A stretch of DNA of 64,000 nucleotides, from assembly GCA_963832725.1 (NCBI GenBank), contig CAWHVG010000002.1, positions 496,001 to 560,000 on the forward strand, read 5' to 3'. The position numbers were made by a program, and so were the translations under genes. The stretch comes from JAEZBP01 sp963832725. GTDB lineage: Bacteria > Myxococcota_A > Polyangia > Polyangiales > Sandaracinaceae. Below are positions 17,158-26,778 of this stretch, one piece after another. The notes beneath the pieces are model-generated. The model did no database searches. It was given only the letters and a program-made list of their open reading frames with translations, and was not told the DNA's origin. The first letter of the stretch is position 1; every line of letters begins with the position of its first letter.

Positions 17158-19981
17158 AACGTCACCCCCAGCGTGCCCATGATGGTCAACGGCGCACCGG
17201 CGATGACATGCCGCGCCGGGAGTCGCGAAGGTTGCTGGCTCGGGCTCCAGTTGGAGACGAAGTAGAACTGCATCGCGCTCCACTGGGTGTTCAGGAGGTT
17301 GAACGCCGAGACGTCGAAGGTGAGCCAGCGCCAGCGCATGGAGACGGACGCGTCGAGCAGCCCCACCGGCGGCGCGAACTGGCTGTAGGGCAAGGGCCGC
17401 GGCGAGAGGAACGAAAATCCGATGCCCGGCGCGCCCTTCCACCGGGTGTCCGTCGATGTCGAAGAGGCGGTGATGCGCGCCGACGTCGGCTCGCACGACC
17501 CACGGCGCCACGTAGGGCAAGAGGGAGCCGGGCGTGAACGCGGGCGTCGGGTTCTCCGCGGTGGCCAGCGGCGGCTGGTCGATGGTGGCGTGAACGAAGG
17601 TCGCCGACACCTGGCCGAAGAGCCAGTCCCACGGCTGCGTGCGCACGGTGAGCACGCCGCCCACCCGGGTGCTCGGTCCGATGGCGGCGAAGCTGGCCTG
17701 CTGCGGGTCGAAGATGATGTCGTTCGACAGGTGCGTGTAGAACGCGGTGCCGGTCACCGAGAGCTCGTCGGCGTCGCCGAGCCGCAGGCGGAAGCCCACG
17801 TCGCCCGAGCGCACCTTGGTGAAGGGCGCGCTCTCGCCGTCGTGCAGCAGGCGCGCCTGCGGTGAGCGGTAGCCTTCGCCGTAGGCCACCATGAGCGAGA
17901 GTCGCTCGATGGGGCGCACCTCGACGCTGGCACGCGGCCCGGCGGCGACGCCGAACGCGCTCCGCCGAAAGCCCATGATGTAGGAGTCACGGCGGACGGC
18001 CGGGATGAAGTTCCCGAGGCGGTCGTTCACGTCGTAGTAGAGCGCGTCGGCGCGCACCCCACCTCGGATCCGCACCATGCGGCTGATCTGGAGGTCGAGG
18101 TCGGCCCAGCCGCCGATGTCGGTGCCGGTGATCGAGGCGTCGACCCGCTGATCCCAGGTCTGATTCTGCGGCGGGGAGAGCAGGTTCTGCCGCTGCGTGA
18201 TGAAGTCGCCGCGGCTGGAGAGGCCGAGCTCGAGCGAGCCGCGCAACCAGTCGAAGAGGGACACGGTCTCGGTACGGTGCAGCGCGCGCAGGCCGAGCGA
18301 GGTGGTCTGGTTGCGCTGCTCGATCAGAATCCCCGCGGCCGACCCACTGCGGCATGACCTGCGAGCGTTGGGTGTAGCCGGTGAAGCTCTCCTGCAGGCG
18401 GAAGTCGTCGTAGCTCGTCCAGAGCGTGGCCCGGGTGTGCTCGCCGTTGTCGCCGCGGTGCTCGAGCGAGGCGCCGAGGATGAAGCGCACGGCCAGCGCC
18501 GACTGCGCGGCGGCGACCGGATCCTGATAGCGGTCGTAGAAGCCGACTCGGCCGCTCTGGATGTCGGCGGCGCGGAGGACGCCGGCCAGCGAGGCGCGGG
18601 CGCCGTGGGCGATGCCGAAGACCCTGCCGTGCCAAGTGCTGTCGCCGAAGCCGATGGAGAGGATGGCGTCGCCGCTCTCGGACGCGCGGCCTTGCCCGAA
18701 GCCGTCGCTGTGCCGGTAGCTCGCGGCGCCGAAGGTGTCCTGGCTCATCCCGCGCGGTGCGAAGAGGAGGAGCTGCCTGAACGTGTTGAAGGAGCCGTAG
18801 GTGGTCCGCGAGGTCATCCCGCGATCGCGCTCTTGCACCCCGAGGCGGAAGTCGATGCTGCCTGCCACCGCGAAGTCACCCTGCGAAGGTCGGTAGACGC
18901 CCTCGGTGACCTGGAGCGCGCGGATGACCTCCGGCATCGCGAAGTTCAGGTCGGCGTAGCCCTGGCCGTGAATGTGGGAGGGGAGGTTGATCGGCACGCC
19001 CTCCACCGTCAGCTCGATGTCCTGGCCGTGCTCGGCGTCGAAGCCGCGGAGCATGATGCGGTGCGCGACGGCGTCGCCTTCCACGCGGGCCGTGAACATG
19101 GCGGGCACGCTGTTGAGGATGTCGCCGACATCGCGGCGAGGCGCCGCCTCGATCAGGGCGCGGTCGACGACGTGCTCGCTGGAGGTGCGCGGCGCCTCGG
19201 CCTCCTCGCGCTGCAGGTGCGCCTCGACGCCGAGCGTCGGCTCGTCCGAGGCTTCGGTCGTTTCGGTCACGGCCGGCTGAGGGCTCTCTTCCGAGCTCGC
19301 CTCCTCCGATTCGGTCGTGTTCGACGGGCCTTCGGTCGCGCCGGAGCCCTCGTCTGATCCGCCCGTTCCCGCGCTCTCAGCGTCGGCCGTGCGGTTCGCC
19401 GGTGGCGAGGCATCCTCCGCCTGCTCCGCGCCCGCATCCGGCGGCGCGCCGCTCGATTCGCTCTGCCCCTCGCCGCTCCCGGCCGCGCCCGGCGGCGGCG
19501 GGACGGGCTCGTCCTCGTCCTCGTCCTCGCCCTCGGCCGGTCCCGACGGACCTTCACTTCCGGGCGGAGGCGCCGGCTCCACCGGCTCCACCTCGCTGCC
19601 GGGCAGATGCAGCTCGGGCACCGCGAAGTGCACTTCGAGTCGCACCCGCGCCGCGATGGGCTGCCCGTCCCGGCGCGCCGGCTCGAAGCGCCAGTGCTGA
19701 ATGGCCTCGAGGGCAGCGCGATCGAACGCCTCCCCCGCCGTGTCGTCCACGTGCGCCTCGTGGACGCGCCCTTCGCTGTCGATGGTGACGTGCAGGACCA
19801 CGACCGGCCTGCGCCCCGAGCCAATCTCTTCTGCCGGATACGTCGGGTCGACCGCTTCCAGCACCCGCGGCGGCGTCAGCGCCGGTTGCGCCGGTTGCGC
19901 GACCGCCGTTCCCGGCAGCGCGAGGACGAGGAGGCCGAGCGCGAGCCACACGCGGTCGCCAGGGACCGAAGCGCGGCCCAT
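17154..19981 (-). CDS. TonB C-terminal domain fused to a TonB-dependent outer-membrane receptor, two frameshifts
   Basis: ATG 19981 is followed by a signal peptide (LALGLLVLALPGTAVAQ). Residues ~30-120 are a TonB C-terminal domain (PRVLEAVDPTYPAEE, VVLHVTIDSEGRVHEAHV, AIQHWRFEPARRDGQPI). A ~130-residue Glu/Ser/Pro/Gly-rich linker follows, then a plug (RRDVGDILNSVPAMF, RIMLRGFDAEHGQDIELTVEGVPIN) and the beta-barrel, which ends FDVSAFNLLNTQWSAMQFYF. Frame breaks: 18327-18331, where GATTCTGATC (minus strand) replaces an expected GATCTGATC, and ~17420, an extra G in CGCCGGGCATC. The fusion implies self-contained energy transduction of imported ligand (metal chelate or similar). Two lipoprotein genes follow in an operon. 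Confidence 0.85.
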
Positions 19982-20323
19982 TCGGGGTCGCAGCTGCGGC
20001 TCGAGCTCGGAATCGGGGAAGGGATCGTGATGAGCCTTCGAACGCGACACGAGGGCCTCGGTACGCAGGGGAAGCGCGAAGAGGAGCCCTCGATACCGCA
20101 GTCGCATCGTAGATGCAACTCGGTGGCAACTGAATGGCGGATGCGAGCGTGGCTGCCGGGTTGGCGCGCGAGGCTCGCCATGGCCGAGCGGGCGAAGAAT
20201 CCCCGTCGAGGCGCCTCTCAACGAAGGAGGCCCCGCGCGCGGCCCGACGCCCGATGTGAACCCTCACCTCGGCGGCGAGGCACCCAGCGCCCTGCGCCGA
20301 GCGGCGTCTCGTACTCGGGCTGC

Positions 20324-20535
20324 GAGCCGTCCCGCCGTCGCGAATACCTGTTCGCAGCCCGCGGAGACTGGACCGCGCCCCGCGCCGCCGGTGCTGGTCC
20401 GCCCGCTCCGAGCTCCGTTCCGGGTTTCGCGCAAGGAGCGCGGACCCTGCACTTCGTTCGGAGCTCGAGCCGTCCCGTCGTCGCGAATACCTGTTCGCAG
20501 TCCGCGGAGACTGGACCGCGCCCCGCGCCGCCGGT
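20324..20535. repeat. two 69-bp direct repeats, 143 bp apart
   Basis: Bases 20324-20392 and 20467-20535 differ at only two positions (GAGCCGTCCC-CGTCG...GCGCCGCCGGT) and share the inner stretch CGCGAATACCTGTTCGCAG. They lie in the 627-bp gap between the divergent TonB receptor (start 19981) and prolyl oligopeptidase (start 20609), i.e. in promoter territory for both. Nothing else is recognised in the gap. Confidence 0.85.
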
Positions 20536-20608
20536 ACTACGTCCGCGCCGAGCGCGGGAGGTCGCGCGCCGCTCGGAGTGAGACCCAAGGTCCGGGGAGG
20601 ACGACGAC

Positions 20609-22855
20609 ATGCGCCGCACATCCATCGCCACGATCTCGTTCACGCTGCTCTCGGCGTGCGGATCCACGCCCGCCCACACGGAGGCGCCGCCGGCCGAGCC
20701 GGCCGCCGAAGAGCGCGCCGCGGCCGAGCCGAGCGGGCCGCCCGTGGCCGAGCGCCGGCCGGTTACGAACACCTATCACGGCCAAGAGGTCGTCGATCCC
20801 TACCAGTGGCTGGAGAACCCGGACGATCCCGAGGTGCAGACCTGGAGCGACGCCGAGAACGTCTACGCGCGCCGCGTCCTCGCCGATCTGCCGAACGTGA
20901 CGCCGATCCACGAGCGCGTGCAGGCCATCCTCGGCGCGCCGACCCGCAGCCATCGCGACCTCGTGCTGGCCGGCGGCAAGATCTTCGCGATGGAGCGACG
21001 CCCTCCGCGCGAGCAGCCCTTCGTCGTGGTGATGGACTCGGTCGACGCCCCCGACGATGCTCGCGTGCTGGTGGATCCGAGCACCCTCGACGAGAACGGC
21101 GCGGTGGCCATCGATTGGTTCGTGCCCTCGCCGGACGGGAACCTCTTGGCCGTGTCGCTCTCGCGCGGCGGCAGCGAGCGCGGCGACGTGCACGTCTTCG
21201 ACGTTCAGAGCGGCGAGCAAGTCCACGAGGTCATCGAGCACGTCAACGGCGGCACGGCCGGTGGTGACCTGGCCTGGATGCCGGACGCGTCGGGCTTCTT
21301 CTACACGCGCTATCCGCGCTCCGGTGAGCGCTCGGCCGAGGACGAGAACTTCTACCAGCAGCTCTACTTCCACCGCCTCGGCACGCCGGTGAGCGAGGAC
21401 CGCTACGAGCTGGGCCGCGACTTCCCGCGCATCGCCGAGATCCAGCTCCAGATGCACGACCACAGCGGGCGATTGCTCGTCACGGTGCAGAACGGCGACG
21501 GCGGCGAGTTCGCGATGTACCTGCGCGAGCGGGACGGCCGCTGGCGCCCCTTCAGTCAGTTCGACGACGGAGTGGTGCAGGCCACCTTCGGCCCGCGCGA
21601 CGATCTCTATCTCGTCTCCCGCCACGAGGCGCCGCGCGGCAAGGTCCTCCACGTCCCGATCCGTTCCCTCGACGTGGAGCACGCGCACGTGGTGATCCCC
21701 GAGGGCGAGAACAGCATCGTCACCGACTTCTGGGGCCCGCCGACGGTGCTCCCGATGCACAGCAAGCTCTACGTCACCTACCAGACCGGCGGGCCGAGCG
21801 AGCTGCGGGTCTTCGATCTGCGCGGCCGCATGCTCGAGACGCCCGAGCAGCCTCCCGTCTCGGCCATCCGCGCGCTCGTGGCGCTGACCGGCGACGACGC
21901 GCTCTACCGCCTCGAGAGCTACGTGCTGCCGTCCGCGTGGTACCGCATCGACGGCCGCACGCTCACCCCGCACGAGACGGCGCTGCGCGAGAGCAGCCCG
22001 GTGGACACGTCCGGTTGGCAGGTGCGCCGCGAGATGGCCACGTCCGACGACGGGACCGAGGTACCGGTCAACATCCTCCTCCCGCCCAACGTGCAGGAGA
22101 ACGGGCAGAACCCCTGCGTCGTGACCGGCTACGGCGGCTACGGCGTCAACATCGAGCCGCACTTCCGCCCGCTCAACGCGCTCTACCTGAACGACGGCGT
22201 GATCCTGGCCGTCGTGAACCTGCGTGGCGGCTCCGAGTTCGGCGAGGAGTGGCATCGCGCCGGCAGCCTCACCCACAAGCAGAACGTCTTCGACGACTTC
22301 GCGGCCGCGCTCGAGCACATGATCGAGCACGGCTACACCCGCTCGGACCGGCTCGGCATCATCGGCGGCAGCAACGGCGGCCTCCTGATGGGCGCGATGA
22401 TCACGCAGCACCCGGATCTGGTGAAGGCGGTGGTCTCCTTCGTCGGGATCTACGACATGCTGCGGGTGGAGCTGTCGCCGAACGGCGCGTTCAACGTCAC
22501 CGAGTTCGGCAGCGTCGAGAACCCGGAGCAGTTCCAGGCGCTCTACGCCTACTCGCCCTATCACCACGTCGAGCAGGGCACGGACTACCCGGCCACGCTC
22601 TTCCTCACCGGCGCCAACGATCCGCGCGTCGAGCCCTGGCACTCACGCAAGATGACCGCCGAGCTTCAATGGGCGAACGCGGCCGACACGCCGATCCTGC
22701 TGCGCACGAGCCAGACCTCCGGCCACGGCATCGGCACGGCGCTGTCCGAGGAGATCGACGAGTACACCGACGTCTACGCGTTCCTCTTCGCCGAGCTCGG
22801 CGTGCAGCTCCACCCGGAGCGACACGAGCCCGCTGCATCCGAGTCGGCGGACTGA
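20609..22855 (+). CDS. prolyl oligopeptidase family lipoprotein (peptidase S9A)
   Basis: ATG 20609 has GGGGAGGA upstream and starts MRRTSIATISFTLLSACGS, a lipoprotein signal. After an Ala/Glu/Pro linker come the S9A N-terminal motif HGQEVVDPYQWLENPDDPEVQTW and a seven-bladed propeller. The catalytic domain is complete: GYGGYGVN, RGGSEFGEEWH, nucleophile elbow GGSNGG with Ser588, Asp671 in TGANDPRV and His706 in SGHGIG. It should cleave short peptides after proline, here exported and lipid-anchored. At 748 residues it is full length and intact. The last ~58 codons have a paralogous fragment at 30462-30639. Confidence 0.95.
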   Translation: MRRTSIATISFTLLSACGSTPAHTEAPPAEPAAEERAAAEPSGPPVAERRPVTNTYHGQEVVDPYQWLENPDDPEVQTWSDAENVYARRVLADLPNVTPIHERVQAILGAPTRSHRDLVLAGGKIFAMERRPPREQPFVVVMDSVDAPDDARVLVDPSTLDENGAVAIDWFVPSPDGNLLAVSLSRGGSERGDVHVFDVQSGEQVHEVIEHVNGGTAGGDLAWMPDASGFFYTRYPRSGERSAEDENFYQQLYFHRLGTPVSEDRYELGRDFPRIAEIQLQMHDHSGRLLVTVQNGDGGEFAMYLRERDGRWRPFSQFDDGVVQATFGPRDDLYLVSRHEAPRGKVLHVPIRSLDVEHAHVVIPEGENSIVTDFWGPPTVLPMHSKLYVTYQTGGPSELRVFDLRGRMLETPEQPPVSAIRALVALTGDDALYRLESYVLPSAWYRIDGRTLTPHETALRESSPVDTSGWQVRREMATSDDGTEVPVNILLPPNVQENGQNPCVVTGYGGYGVNIEPHFRPLNALYLNDGVILAVVNLRGGSEFGEEWHRAGSLTHKQNVFDDFAAALEHMIEHGYTRSDRLGIIGGSNGGLLMGAMITQHPDLVKAVVSFVGIYDMLRVELSPNGAFNVTEFGSVENPEQFQALYAYSPYHHVEQGTDYPATLFLTGANDPRVEPWHSRKMTAELQWANAADTPILLRTSQTSGHGIGTALSEEIDEYTDVYAFLFAELGVQLHPERHEPAASESAD

Positions 22856-22984
22856 CGCGGAGCGCCATCGGACGCGCGCTGCGATGACCGGCTTCAAGGC
22901 CGCCTGGAAGGACGGGACGCACGCTGTCCTGCTCGACCCCCTGGCCCCTCAGCAATCAATAGGGTGCAGATCGGCTCATGTCCG

Positions 22985-23650
22985 TCACGCAGCCTCCGGC
23001 AATTCTCGGGGAATTGCAGCTTGAAGGCGCTGCGGCGTGTAACTGAGGCGGGCTGTGGCCCGTAGTCGGTCGTGGACGAAGCGCTCGAAGGCCTCCCAGT
23101 CGCGGTTGATCTGGATGCAGCGCAGCTGGACGACGGCCTGGGCGCATTCCTTGATCCAGCGCATGCCGCCGTGGTCTTAGCGCCGGCCGACGATGTGCTT
23201 GACGGCGCCCTCGACGATGCCGGTGGAGATGACGAGGTCGCGTCGGCGGAGCGAGCCATAGCGGATCTTGTCGACCCGCTTCTCGAGGTATCGACGCGCG
23301 TCATGCAGGCGCTGGCGGCGTCCCTTGTTGCCGGGCCCTGTGGGCGGGATGGCATCCAAGCGGCGCTGCATCTCGTCGAGCACGCTCTCTCTGGGTCGTC
23401 GTCGAAGAGCGCTGCCTTCTGCTCGTCGACCCAGAGCTTGAGCTCGGGGCTGCCCTCCTTCAGGAAGGCGCCGCCGGCTTCCCAGAGCTTCTCGAAGACG
23501 TGGTAGCAGTCGACGGTGTGGATTCGCCAGCCGGGCCGCTTGGGCGAGCACGTTCCAGCTGAAGCGGTCGCGCGTGAGCCCCAGCGAGAGGTCGAGCGGG
23601 AAGAAACCGTTTCACCTCGGCGGGGTCGAAGAGGATGGCGACGAAGTGCT
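22985..23650 (-). pseudogene. ISKra4-type transposase remnant (A)
   Basis: In three minus-strand frames the sequence reads EHFVAILFDPAEV, DRFSWNVLAQAARLA, YHVFEKLWEAGGAFLKEGSPELKLWVDEQK, VLDEMQRRLDAIPPTGPGNKGRR, GIVEGAVKHIVGRR, RDWEAF and RLQAAIPRELPEAA then a stop at 22985. The GIVEGAVKH...RRxDHGGMRW pattern is that of ISKra4-family transposases. The catalytic N-terminal portion is missing upstream of ~23650, where the sequence joins the duplicated segment. Several indels make it non-functional. Confidence 0.75.
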
Positions 23651-24109
23651 CGTGTGCCTGAGCTGCCTGCAGGCGCGTCGGTGCGGGCCAGACGTTCGTC
23701 GCGCTCGATCCCGGCGCGGTGGACTCGGTGTGGACGCCGCTCATCGAGGCGCGCAGCGGGGTTCGATTTCAGCCGGAGCGCGACTCATTCGGACGATGGG
23801 TCGAACACGAATGAGGGGCCTCGCCCGAGGTTCGATGAGCTCGCGACGCGACGAGCAGCCCCTACACCAGCGATGCTTGCAGACGTCCGTGACGTTCGGG
23901 TGCACGCCGGGGCTCGCGTCGTTGCAGTCGTCGCCTCCGCAGCAGCTCGCCACGTAGCCGTCGCCGTCGCCGTCGAGCGGCTGGTGGACACAGGTGCCCG
24001 CGGCGCGGTGATCGGTGGTGCAGCCGGAGCCGTCGTCGCAGTCGCCGTCGGACGTGCACTCGGGCGGCGGCCCCGCGTCCGTGGTGGGACCCGCGTCGCG
24101 CGCTCCTCC
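23651..24109. repeat. duplicated ~460-bp segment, copy 1 (empty IS66 site)
   Basis: This segment is highly similar to 26462-26685 joined to 28692-28936. It carries the 3' end of the lipoprotein gene found intact at 26103-26627 and part of a Cys/Asp-rich gene. At 23870-23877 it has a single CACCAGCG exactly where copy 2 carries the IS66 element between two CACCAGCG copies, so it records the uninterrupted site. Small differences (a missing GC near 23673, GATTTCAG for GATTCGAG near 23765, a shift of GCCGTC units) show some divergence since duplication. Confidence 0.85.
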
Positions 24110-24235
24110 GTCGTCCGGGATCCCGCCGTCGCCGGTCTGCCCGCACTCGCTTGAGATCGCCGGGCACGCGTCGGGGGAGCGTCCGCCATCGGCACGAGCG
24201 CCGCCTCGGCCGCTCCGCACGCGCCGGACCGGAAC
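23866..24235 (-). pseudogene. fragment of a MopE-like secreted Cys/Asp-rich protein
   Basis: The minus strand reads ADGGRSPDACP, GDGGIPDDGGARDAGPTTDAGPPPE, CTSDGDCDDGSGCTTD and DGDGYVASCCGGDDCNDASPGVHP. The last is the DxDGD.....GGDDCND.....HPGA motif of MopE-like copper/calcium-binding proteins and is also present in the intact surface protein at 43054. Neither a signal peptide nor a C-terminal tail is in frame, so it is a gene fragment at the edge of the duplicated segment. Confidence 0.5.
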
Positions 24236-24448
24236 TACGTCACCGACCACAACTCGCTCATCCGTCGAGTCGCGCTCGGCGTACGAACACCGGACGAGGC
24301 CTCGGCGAAGCACGGCGAGCGCGGTTGTACGCCGAAGGTCATGGGAAGCTCTGACATGGTGCTGGGCTGCCGGGCGAACGATGGATGATGCAGGTCGTCC
24401 GCGACGTCGACGGCTTTCTCCGAGACACGCGCTCCTCATCCACGACCC

Positions 24449-25180
24449 TCAGCTTCTACGAGAGGCGGGCGGCGTAGCGGATCGGGTTTTGGCACCATGC
24501 GGGGGACCGTCTCGCCCGCCGGAATTCTTACGCCGTGCTACGGCGGTGGCGATGAGCGGGGCAACCGCGAGTGCGAGGGCGAGCCCCGCGAGAGTGTCCA
24601 GGGGAGGCTCGAACCACCATGCCCCGGGATCGCCCCAGCGCATGAACACCAGCCTTCGCATGCGCAGGACGAGCACGGACCACGCGAGCATGGCGCCGAC
24701 GCACGAGGTCTCGACCACGGCGCGTGCGCGGCGCGCACGCAGTTCGGCGACCGTGAGCAGCGCCACGAGCGCGAGCCCCGCGAGCGCCCCCAGCTCGAGC
24801 GTGAGCGCGGGCGCGTACCGTCGCGCGTAGCGGCTACCGAGTTCGTCGACCGGGCCCCACGGGTACAGCGTCGCGACGACGGTGAGCCAGCCCGCGACGG
24901 GTGCCGCACCGATCGCCAGCGCGGCGCGGCGCGCGCCACCGTCCCACACTGCGTACGCCGCGGCTGCCCCTGCCGCGACGAAAAGACCGGCAACGGTGGC
25001 GAAGACGAAGGGGCGCTTGGACCACGTCAGCACGTAGAGCCACCGGCGATCCGGCGGACCGAGGTGCCAGACCTCGAGGACGCGTGTGCCGAACAGATCG
25101 ACCCAGGCGACGATCGCCAGAGGAAGGACGGCCACGCCGAGCCACGGCAGCAGGTCACGGGGTCGCGGGGCGGTGCTCAT
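24449..25180 (-). CDS. polytopic membrane protein of unknown function
   Basis: The 243-residue product has about six or seven hydrophobic helices: LLPWLGVAVLPLAIVAWVDLF, PFVFATVAGLFVAAGAAAAYAVW, AALAIGAAPVAGWLTVVATLY, ALTLELGALAGLALVALLTVAEL, AVVETSCVGAMLAWSVLVL and TLAGLALALAVAPLIATAVA. The C-terminus is short, basic and cytoplasmic-like. No conserved motif is recognised. It is divergent from the broken gene at 25240 and appears intact among IS remnants. Confidence 0.65.
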   Translation of the reverse strand: MSTAPRPRDLLPWLGVAVLPLAIVAWVDLFGTRVLEVWHLGPPDRRWLYVLTWSKRPFVFATVAGLFVAAGAAAAYAVWDGGARRAALAIGAAPVAGWLTVVATLYPWGPVDELGSRYARRYAPALTLELGALAGLALVALLTVAELRARRARAVVETSCVGAMLAWSVLVLRMRRLVFMRWGDPGAWWFEPPLDTLAGLALALAVAPLIATAVARRKNSGGRDGPPHGAKTRSATPPASRRS

Positions 25181-25239
25181 CGGGGTTCACGGGCTGGCGT
25201 ATTCGGGCTGGCGGCCACCCCGTGGTATAGCGTGTCCCC

Positions 25240-26056
25240 GTGGCGCTGGTGAACATCTGGGCGGACGCCCCCGACGTCCCTGGCAACGTGTGCGCGGACG
25301 CGCGGCTTCGTGGGTCCTCGCGGCGGCGCCATGACGAGGCCTACGGCCAGGTCGGCTGGGACCTCGGTGTCCACTTCTCCACGCTCCAGGTGCTCGCGAA
25401 CCAGCTCGCCGGGCTCATGCTGCCGTGGTGGGCACAGTCACCGCTCGCCTACCTGGCACGCCGCCTCCGTGGGAAGCGCGGGCTGAGCCGCGACGGATCC
25501 GGCCAGGTGAGATCGGCCGCTTGGCGATCAACGCGCACGGAGTCGAGAACCGACTCTTCGTCAGCGGAGCGCGGAACGACGCCGCCGCGTTGGCGCCCGA
25601 GACCATCCCCAGGTACCGAGGAGAGCTCGCCCAGATTCGGGCACCTGCTGGCGCCGTATGGCCGTGTCTACCTCATGGGGTGTCTGACGGTTCCGCCGTC
25701 GGACGCGAGTCTGGCCACGCTCATCCTCGGGCTCTCCCGCGTGTGGCCGCAGACATCGGTCATAGGCTTCTCCACGATCGGCTACATGGAAGGCGGGGAG
25801 ATGTTGCGTAGCGGGGAGGCATGCACGGAGCCGGGGATGCGCGACACGGACCAGCACCACTCCGTGCCGCAGAGCCGACAGGGAGCCGTCTACGGCTCCC
25901 GCTGGCACGCGATCTCGAGCGACTATCGCCGCGGGATGCCGTGGGCCGATGAGCGTTCGCCGCACTCCGCTGTGGCCCGCCGCGGCGAGAATCGTGAGCG
26001 TCGGGGGACGCCTGTTCGTGCCGGCCGACCCCGAGCCCGAGTGGCTGAGTCGCTGA
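25240..26056 (+). pseudogene. uncharacterised protein with a DUF4347/CHAT-like segment, three frameshifts
   Basis: The reconstructed order is VHFSTLQVLANQLAGLMLPWW, then in another frame EIGRLAINAHGVENRLFVSG and PRYRGELAQI, then back in the first frame GHLLAPYGRVYLMGCLTVPPSDASLATLILGL and SVIGFSTIGYMEGGEM, and finally a third frame ending ARIVSVGGRLFVPADPEPEWLSR. The LAINAHG...L.L.GC pattern recalls DUF4347 or CHAT/caspase-like folds with a His and a Cys, but this is a weak guess. The second break is 25634-25638, where CAGATTCGGG replaces CAGATCGGG. The first (near 25500) also lies beside a GATC. Confidence 0.45.
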
Positions 26057-26102
26057 GCGCGCCTCGGCCGGTTCGCCGACCCGAGGAATCGGGTCTCGCG
26101 CG

Positions 26103-26627
26103 ATGCTGGCGGTGGTGATCGTTCTCTCGGGCTGTGAACCGATGAGCGAGTACGCGGAGGGGCGGGAAGACGCGGTCCGCTACGCGCTCCCGCGTGGTGC
26201 GATGCAGATCCTCGAGCATGCGGACCACCTCGAGCTCTTGGCGATCGAGCGAAGCGAGGACTGGCATGATGAGGGTTCAGTTTGGTACGAGGACCTCGAC
26301 GCGAACACCCTGGTCCGCGTGCCGCTCCTCCGCGTCGTCGACTGCCACGCTGCGGTTGCGGCGCTGTACCGCGGGATCGGCCAAGCGAGGGGGACGGGAC
26401 TGTGCTTTCATCCCCACCACGCGCTCCGCGCCACCCGCGGCGACGAGGTGCTCATCGTCGTCGTGTGCCTGAGCTGCCTGCAGGCGCGCGTCGGTGCGGG
26501 CCAGACGTTCGTCGCGCTCGATCCCGGGGCGGTGGACTCGGTGTGGACGCCGCTCATCGAGGCGCGCAGCGGGGTTCGATTCGAGCCGGAGCGCGACTCA
26601 TTCGGACGATGGGTCGAACGCGAATGA
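26103..26627 (+). CDS. hypothetical lipoprotein
   Basis: The 174-residue product begins MLAVVIVLSGCEP, a short lipoprotein signal with lipobox LSGC. Notable residues are a CFHPHHALR segment and a later VVCLSCLQ; one Cys plus several His near each other could bind metal or heme. No family is recognised. Its 3' 160 bases are duplicated at 23651-23813 in a truncated, frameshifted form. The IS66 element inserted 58 bp after its stop codon, leaving the gene intact. Confidence 0.65.
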   Translation: MLAVVIVLSGCEPMSEYAEGREDAVRYALPRGAMQILEHADHLELLAIERSEDWHDEGSVWYEDLDANTLVRVPLLRVVDCHAAVAALYRGIGQARGTGLCFHPHHALRATRGDEVLIVVVCLSCLQARVGAGQTFVALDPGAVDSVWTPLIEARSGVRFEPERDSFGRWVERE

Positions 26628-26778
26628 GGGGCCTCGCCCGAGGTTCGATGAGCTCGCGACGCGACGAGCAGCCCCTACACCAGCGGTAACCGTTCACGCT
26701 CCCCCTGAAAGTTGGATCATCCCGAGGCGTTCCGAACTGGGGATCGACAGCGGATCGCGATCGTGATCTACGTGGGGC

